Source of the DNA: Candidatus Melainabacteria bacterium
GTDB taxonomy: Bacteria; Cyanobacteriota; Vampirovibrionia; Obscuribacterales; Obscuribacteraceae
DNA length: 8,482 bases
Reading direction: 5' to 3'
Assembly (NCBI GenBank): GCA_003151275.1
Contig: PLXC01000048.1
Coordinates: 1 to 8,482, forward strand
The position numbers and the translations under genes are program-made. This document shows positions 5,222 to 8,482 of the stretch, piece after piece; the first letter of the stretch is position 1; the number at the start of each line of letters is the position of its first letter. The notes under the pieces are model-generated. The model was not told the origin of the DNA and did not search any database. It saw nothing but the letters and a program-made list of their open reading frames with translations.

Positions 5222-6724
5222 ATGGCTCAGACGCTCACGGCTCCAAAAGTCAAGGTAGACCGAAAGTGGCAACTATGGATTGACGGGAAGTTTGTCGAAG
5301 GGGCGTCTCAACGTTCATTGATCAATCCTGCAACCGGAAAAGAGCTCTGCAAAGTAGCTGAAGCTGACAAAGCACAAGTTGAGCTGGCGATAAAAGCGGC
5401 TCGCAAAGCCTTTGATCACGGTCCATGGCCAAAACTGACTGCTCAAGAGCGATCTGCATTTCTCTACAAACTGGCAGCAAAAATTGAAGAAAATGCCGAT
5501 GAACTTGCTGAGCTTGAAACTCTCAATGGCGGTAAACCACTGCGCGAGACGCAATACGACATGGCTGACGCGGCGGCATGTTTCAGATATTACGCAGGAT
5601 TGGCGACTAAACCAACTGGTCAAAGTATCGACGTGCCTGCAGCCTCAGTGACGACTGTGGTGCGCGAACCGATCGGTGTGTGCGGCCAGATCATTCCTTG
5701 GAACTATCCTTTGTTGATGGCTGCCTGGAAGTTAGCACCCGCGCTTGCCGCAGGCAATACGTGCGTTCTTAAGCCAAGCGAATACACACCATTAACTGCA
5801 ATAAAATTGGCTGAAATTTTGCAAGAGTTGGAATTGCCAAACGGCGTGGTCAATATTGTTCTTGGCGATGGACCTACTGTTGGACAGCCATTAGCAGAAA
5901 GTCTTTTGGTGGACAAGATTGCCTTCACCGGTAGTGTCAAGACCGGCAAGATTATCGCGCAGGCTGCGCTGACCAATTTGAAAAAGGTGACGCTTGAACT
6001 CGGTGGTAAGTCACCGATGGTGGTGTTCGCTGATGTTGAGTTAGACACGGCGGTTGACTATGCGCTATTCGCGATTTACACCAACGCTGGTCAAGTATGT
6101 TCAGCAGGTTCAAGAATGCTGGTTGACGAGAGTATCTATCCTGCTTTCGTGAAAAAGATGGCGGAACGCGCCAAGAAGATCAAGGTCGGACCAGGGCTCG
6201 ATTCTGAAACGGAGATGGGTCCGTTAGTTAGTGAGCAACAAATGAAGCGCGTTCTTGAATACATTGAAATTGGCAAAAAAGAAGGCGCTAAGCTTGAAGT
6301 TGGTGGAGACCAACCAACAGGCGAAAAATACCAAAATGGTTATTACATCAACCCGACGATATTCGTTAATTGCAAAAACGATATGCGTATTGTGCAAGAA
6401 GAAATCTTTGGTCCAGTTGTAGTAATTCAGAAGTTCGCCAGCGAGGAAGAAGCAATCGAACTAGCTAATAGCACCGCATTTGGTTTAGCCGGCGCGGTAT
6501 TCACTTCTGATGTAACCCGCGCTCACCGCGTTGTGAAAGCCATCAGAGCTGGTATCACATGGGTAAACGGTTATCACAGCACTTACAACGAGTGCCCATG
6601 GGGTGGTTATAAGCAGAGCGGCTGGGGACGCGAACTCGGCACTTTTGGACTAGAGGCTTACACGGAAGTGAAGCAAATAAATATCAATCTAGATCCTCAA
6701 CCAGTCCACTGGTTCAAACCGTAG
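5222..6724 (+). CDS. NAD(P)-dependent aldehyde dehydrogenase, betaine-aldehyde-dehydrogenase-like
   Basis: A 500-residue cytosolic enzyme of the ALDH superfamily, oxidising an aldehyde to a carboxylate with NAD(P)+. All key residues are present: N161 in IIPWNYPL, K184 in VLKPSE (cofactor), FTGSVKTGK at 235-243 (Rossmann turn), general base E259 in LELGGKSP, nucleophile C293 in NAGQVCSAGSR, and E394 in EEIFGPV. Length is typical. The C-terminal WVNGYHSTYNECPWGGYKQSGWGREL and the ending LDPQPVHWF resemble GbsA/BetB-type betaine aldehyde dehydrogenases, which make glycine betaine. Substrate cannot be read safely from sequence, and a broad aliphatic, amino- or phenyl-aldehyde role is possible. 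No choline dehydrogenase or betaine transporter adjoins it. It is divergent from the thioredoxin-like gene, with its own strong ribosome site. Confidence 0.93.
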   Translation: MAQTLTAPKVKVDRKWQLWIDGKFVEGASQRSLINPATGKELCKVAEADKAQVELAIKAARKAFDHGPWPKLTAQERSAFLYKLAAKIEENADELAELETLNGGKPLRETQYDMADAAACFRYYAGLATKPTGQSIDVPAASVTTVVREPIGVCGQIIPWNYPLLMAAWKLAPALAAGNTCVLKPSEYTPLTAIKLAEILQELELPNGVVNIVLGDGPTVGQPLAESLLVDKIAFTGSVKTGKIIAQAALTNLKKVTLELGGKSPMVVFADVELDTAVDYALFAIYTNAGQVCSAGSRMLVDESIYPAFVKKMAERAKKIKVGPGLDSETEMGPLVSEQQMKRVLEYIEIGKKEGAKLEVGGDQPTGEKYQNGYYINPTIFVNCKNDMRIVQEEIFGPVVVIQKFASEEEAIELANSTAFGLAGAVFTSDVTRAHRVVKAIRAGITWVNGYHSTYNECPWGGYKQSGWGRELGTFGLEAYTEVKQININLDPQPVHWFKP

Positions 6725-6758
6725 CCAAGTGCCTTGGCCAACTTTAACTATATAAAGT
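6724..6758 (+). terminator. paired hairpins after the ALDH gene, possible terminator
   Basis: GCCAAG (6724-6729) and CTTGGC (6733-6738) form a 6-bp stem that starts on the last base of the stop codon. ACTTTA (6741-6746) and TAAAGT (6753-6758) form a second 6-bp stem 2 bp later. Neither is followed by a clear T-tract, so termination here is plausible but unproved. Confidence 0.35.
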
Positions 6759-6888
6759 CATTCTCATGAACGGACACATGGGGCGGCGCGCGTCGTCTTC
6801 CAATTTATTACTGCACGTGTATTTCTTTGCAACCTTTTAATAGTTCTTTGAAAAGCCCACCCGGCACTACCAAACAAATTGACTCTTC
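6759..6888. other. intergenic spacer before the Omp85 gene
   Basis: Together with its flanks this forms the 226-bp gap between the ALDH and Omp85 genes. It has a short GC-rich patch (GGGGCGGCGCGCG near 6780) followed by AT-rich sequence. TTGACT at 6879-6884 looks like a -35 box but has no -10 at the right distance. I see no coding sequence or RNA gene. Confidence 0.45.
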
Positions 6889-6916
6889 TTGGCAGCTTTT
6901 GCATTCGTGCTAAAAT
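6889..6916 (+). promoter_or_regulatory. sigma-70-type promoter of the Omp85 gene
   Basis: TTGGCA at 6889-6894 (5 of 6 to TTGACA) and TAAAAT at 6911-6916 (5 of 6 to TATAAT) are separated by 16 bp. Transcription would start near 6923, giving a leader of about 28 nt to the ATG at 6951. Confidence 0.6.
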
Positions 6917-6950
6917 TGCCCCTGGTCAACCCATGCTAGAAGCTTATTGC

Positions 6951-8482
6951 ATGCGACGAACACTAAATATAGCCATCGCGCTCACCTTATTGATTCACTG
7001 TTCTCCCGCAATGGCGGCGGACTCTGAAGACTTGTTGCCGCAAGATTCAGCGGCACCGGCAGAGCCCGTATTTAAAACGCCTCCATCCTTGGCACCGGCA
7101 GCGGCTGCGCCTACGGCTACGTCGCTATTTAAATCCCCTCCTTCACTGGCACCAGCTCCGGTTTTGACAACCGCAGAAAGTGCCAGCCGTATCCCATCTG
7201 ACTTGATGGTTGACGATATCAAGGTGGAAGGCAATCGACTTGTTCCTACAGAAGATATTCTCAAGGTTATCAAGACTAAGCGTGGTGACAAATTTGATCG
7301 TGACCAAGTTGTCCAAGATTTAAAAGCAATCAACGGGCTTGGCTATTTTGACGATCAGAAAATGCAAGGCACTCCCGAGCTCACCGGCAGTGGTGTCTTG
7401 TTGAAAATACGTGTGCAAGAAAACGCACCGGTAACTGATTTTTCTTTCGAAGGAAATCAAGCATTATCCAGCGAAGAGATTTCAAAAGTCTTTTCAGATC
7501 AGCTTGGCAAGCCGCAAAATCTGACCCAGCTTTCCAGCGCGATAGATAAGGTTGAACAGGCTTATCGCGATAAAGGATTTATCCTGGCCCGCGTCGCTGA
7601 CGTTAAGGACGATCCTGATGGCAGCATCGGACTCAGTATCAATGAAGGAGTGATTGAAGGCATTCAAGTCACCGGCAATCATAAAACCTTAGACTCGATC
7701 ATCAGACGCGACATCAGGATCAAGCCGGGTGCGGTCTATAACGAACATAAGATGATTGCTGATTTGCGTAAGCTTTATGCCAACGGATATTACTCCGATA
7801 TACGCAGAAGCTTGTCACCGTCTCCAACGAATCCTGACAAATATATTTTAAAAGTTGAAGTGGATGAGAAACGCAGCGGCTCAGTTGGCATGGGCGCCGG
7901 GGTCGATACTGTAGCGGGTCCATTTGGAACGCTCAGTTTTTCGGATAACAACTTTCGAGGACGCGGTCAAGTTCTTTCGTTCAACTCCCAAGTGGGCTCG
8001 GGAATGTTTGGACAGCTAAGCAACACTATCAACAACGCTGGCACGACCTTCCTCTCTAATCAAAGAACGTACCAAGTCGAAGCCAACTGGATCGAACCAA
8101 ACATAAATGGATCTGACGTTTCGATGGCTGTGACAGGGTTTGGGCGTAACTTCAACAGCATGCTCGTCAATCAATCACAGCAGCGTAACATTGGTGCCAC
8201 AGTCAATTTCTCTAAATCGCTAGGCAACCACTTCACGGCAAATTTAGGATTCACTGGCGAAGATGTGTTGATGAAGGATTTGTCAAGCTTCTACAACACT
8301 ACCACCACAAACTTGATGCAAAGTATGGCTAATCGTGCGCTTGCCACTGGGGTGGCTAGCACTCAAGCAGGCGCGCAGCAGCTGGCGGCGACTGTGAGAA
8401 ACAACCAAATGAAAGGTGGCGCGTACTTCAGTGTCAATCCTTCAATCGGTTATGACACACGCGATCAAAAAATTGATGCAAC
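6951..8482 (+). CDS. Omp85/BamA-family outer-membrane protein, 3' end beyond window
   Basis: The first 510 residues of an outer-membrane assembly or transport protein; the reading frame stays open to the window edge. Order: Sec signal peptide 1-22 (cut after AMA); a Pro/Ala-rich linker 24-83 with a repeat, FKTPPSLAPA (41) and FKSPPSLAPA (60); three POTRA domains at about 86-157, 158-232 and 233-306, each with the V/F-x-GN turn (VEGN, FEGN, VTGN) and a GYF/KGF/GYY helix end; then the β-barrel from about 309 (GMGAGVDT, SDNNFRGRGQ). Three POTRAs resemble cyanobacterial Omp85 rather than the five of proteobacterial BamA. Residues 443-488 are a Thr/Ala/Gln-rich, helix-prone insertion in the barrel. 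ATG 6951 is preferred for its signal peptide and AGAAG 8 nt upstream; an in-frame ATG lies at 6933. Confidence 0.92.
   Translation, partial: MRRTLNIAIALTLLIHCSPAMAADSEDLLPQDSAAPAEPVFKTPPSLAPAAAAPTATSLFKSPPSLAPAPVLTTAESASRIPSDLMVDDIKVEGNRLVPTEDILKVIKTKRGDKFDRDQVVQDLKAINGLGYFDDQKMQGTPELTGSGVLLKIRVQENAPVTDFSFEGNQALSSEEISKVFSDQLGKPQNLTQLSSAIDKVEQAYRDKGFILARVADVKDDPDGSIGLSINEGVIEGIQVTGNHKTLDSIIRRDIRIKPGAVYNEHKMIADLRKLYANGYYSDIRRSLSPSPTNPDKYILKVEVDEKRSGSVGMGAGVDTVAGPFGTLSFSDNNFRGRGQVLSFNSQVGSGMFGQLSNTINNAGTTFLSNQRTYQVEANWIEPNINGSDVSMAVTGFGRNFNSMLVNQSQQRNIGATVNFSKSLGNHFTANLGFTGEDVLMKDLSSFYNTTTTNLMQSMANRALATGVASTQAGAQQLAATVRNNQMKGGAYFSVNPSIGYDTRDQKIDA

Noticed and set aside
6879..6884. TTGACT as the -35 box of the Omp85 promoter
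   Set aside because: The spacing to TAAAAT at 6911 would be 26 bp; TTGGCA at 6889 with 16 bp fits much better.
6995..7923. Minus-strand open frames inside the Omp85 gene
   Set aside because: The plus strand codes continuously for signal peptide, POTRAs and barrel; the antisense frames are short and featureless.
1..8482. A defence island, prophage or toxin-antitoxin system
   Set aside because: Apart from the IS200-like transposase no mobile or defence family is recognisable; the remaining genes are envelope or housekeeping in type.

Overview
The window holds eight complete protein genes and one gene cut by the right edge. It looks like chromosome of a diderm (Gram-negative-type) bacterium of moderate GC. 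The best taxonomic hint is the last gene, an Omp85/BamA-type protein with three POTRA repeats, an arrangement typical of cyanobacterial Omp85. Together with the many small exported proteins this suggests a cyanobacteria-related lineage, possibly the non-photosynthetic Melainabacteria/Vampirovibrionia. That placement is inference; the window has no rRNA or marker gene that settles it.

Layout. Positions 1-507 carry an IS200/IS605-type element with only a Y1 (HUH) transposase and hairpins at both ends. The right-end hairpin looks decayed, so the copy may no longer move. Next, a small exported helical protein of unknown function (663-1082, minus) and an exported protein with about ten TPR units (1147-2496, plus) diverge from a 64-bp gap. 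A three-helix membrane protein (2573-2944) and an exported Gly-Asn-Pro-Tyr-rich protein with a SHOCT-like C-terminus (3101-3802) follow on the plus strand. The gap before the latter is dense in short tandem and inverted repeats.

A convergent gap with several hairpins (3803-3935) leads to a minus-strand pair: an exported thioredoxin-fold protein (5047-4640) and thymidylate kinase tmk (4604-3936), 35 bp apart and probably co-transcribed. Divergent from these, on the plus strand, is a 500-residue aldehyde dehydrogenase (5222-6724) resembling betaine aldehyde dehydrogenases; the 174-bp divergent region can fold into a structured leader. The window ends in the Omp85 gene (6951 to beyond 8482), which has its own recognisable promoter.

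Function. Most non-IS genes concern the cell envelope: four proteins with signal peptides, one small membrane protein and one outer-membrane assembly or transport protein, beside two housekeeping enzymes (Tmk, ALDH). I see no CRISPR array, phage module, toxin-antitoxin pair, tRNA or rRNA, and no convincing new multi-gene system. The least explained items are the GNPY/SHOCT-like protein and its repeat-rich upstream region, the divergent exported pair, the possible ALDH leader RNA and the Omp85 barrel insertion.
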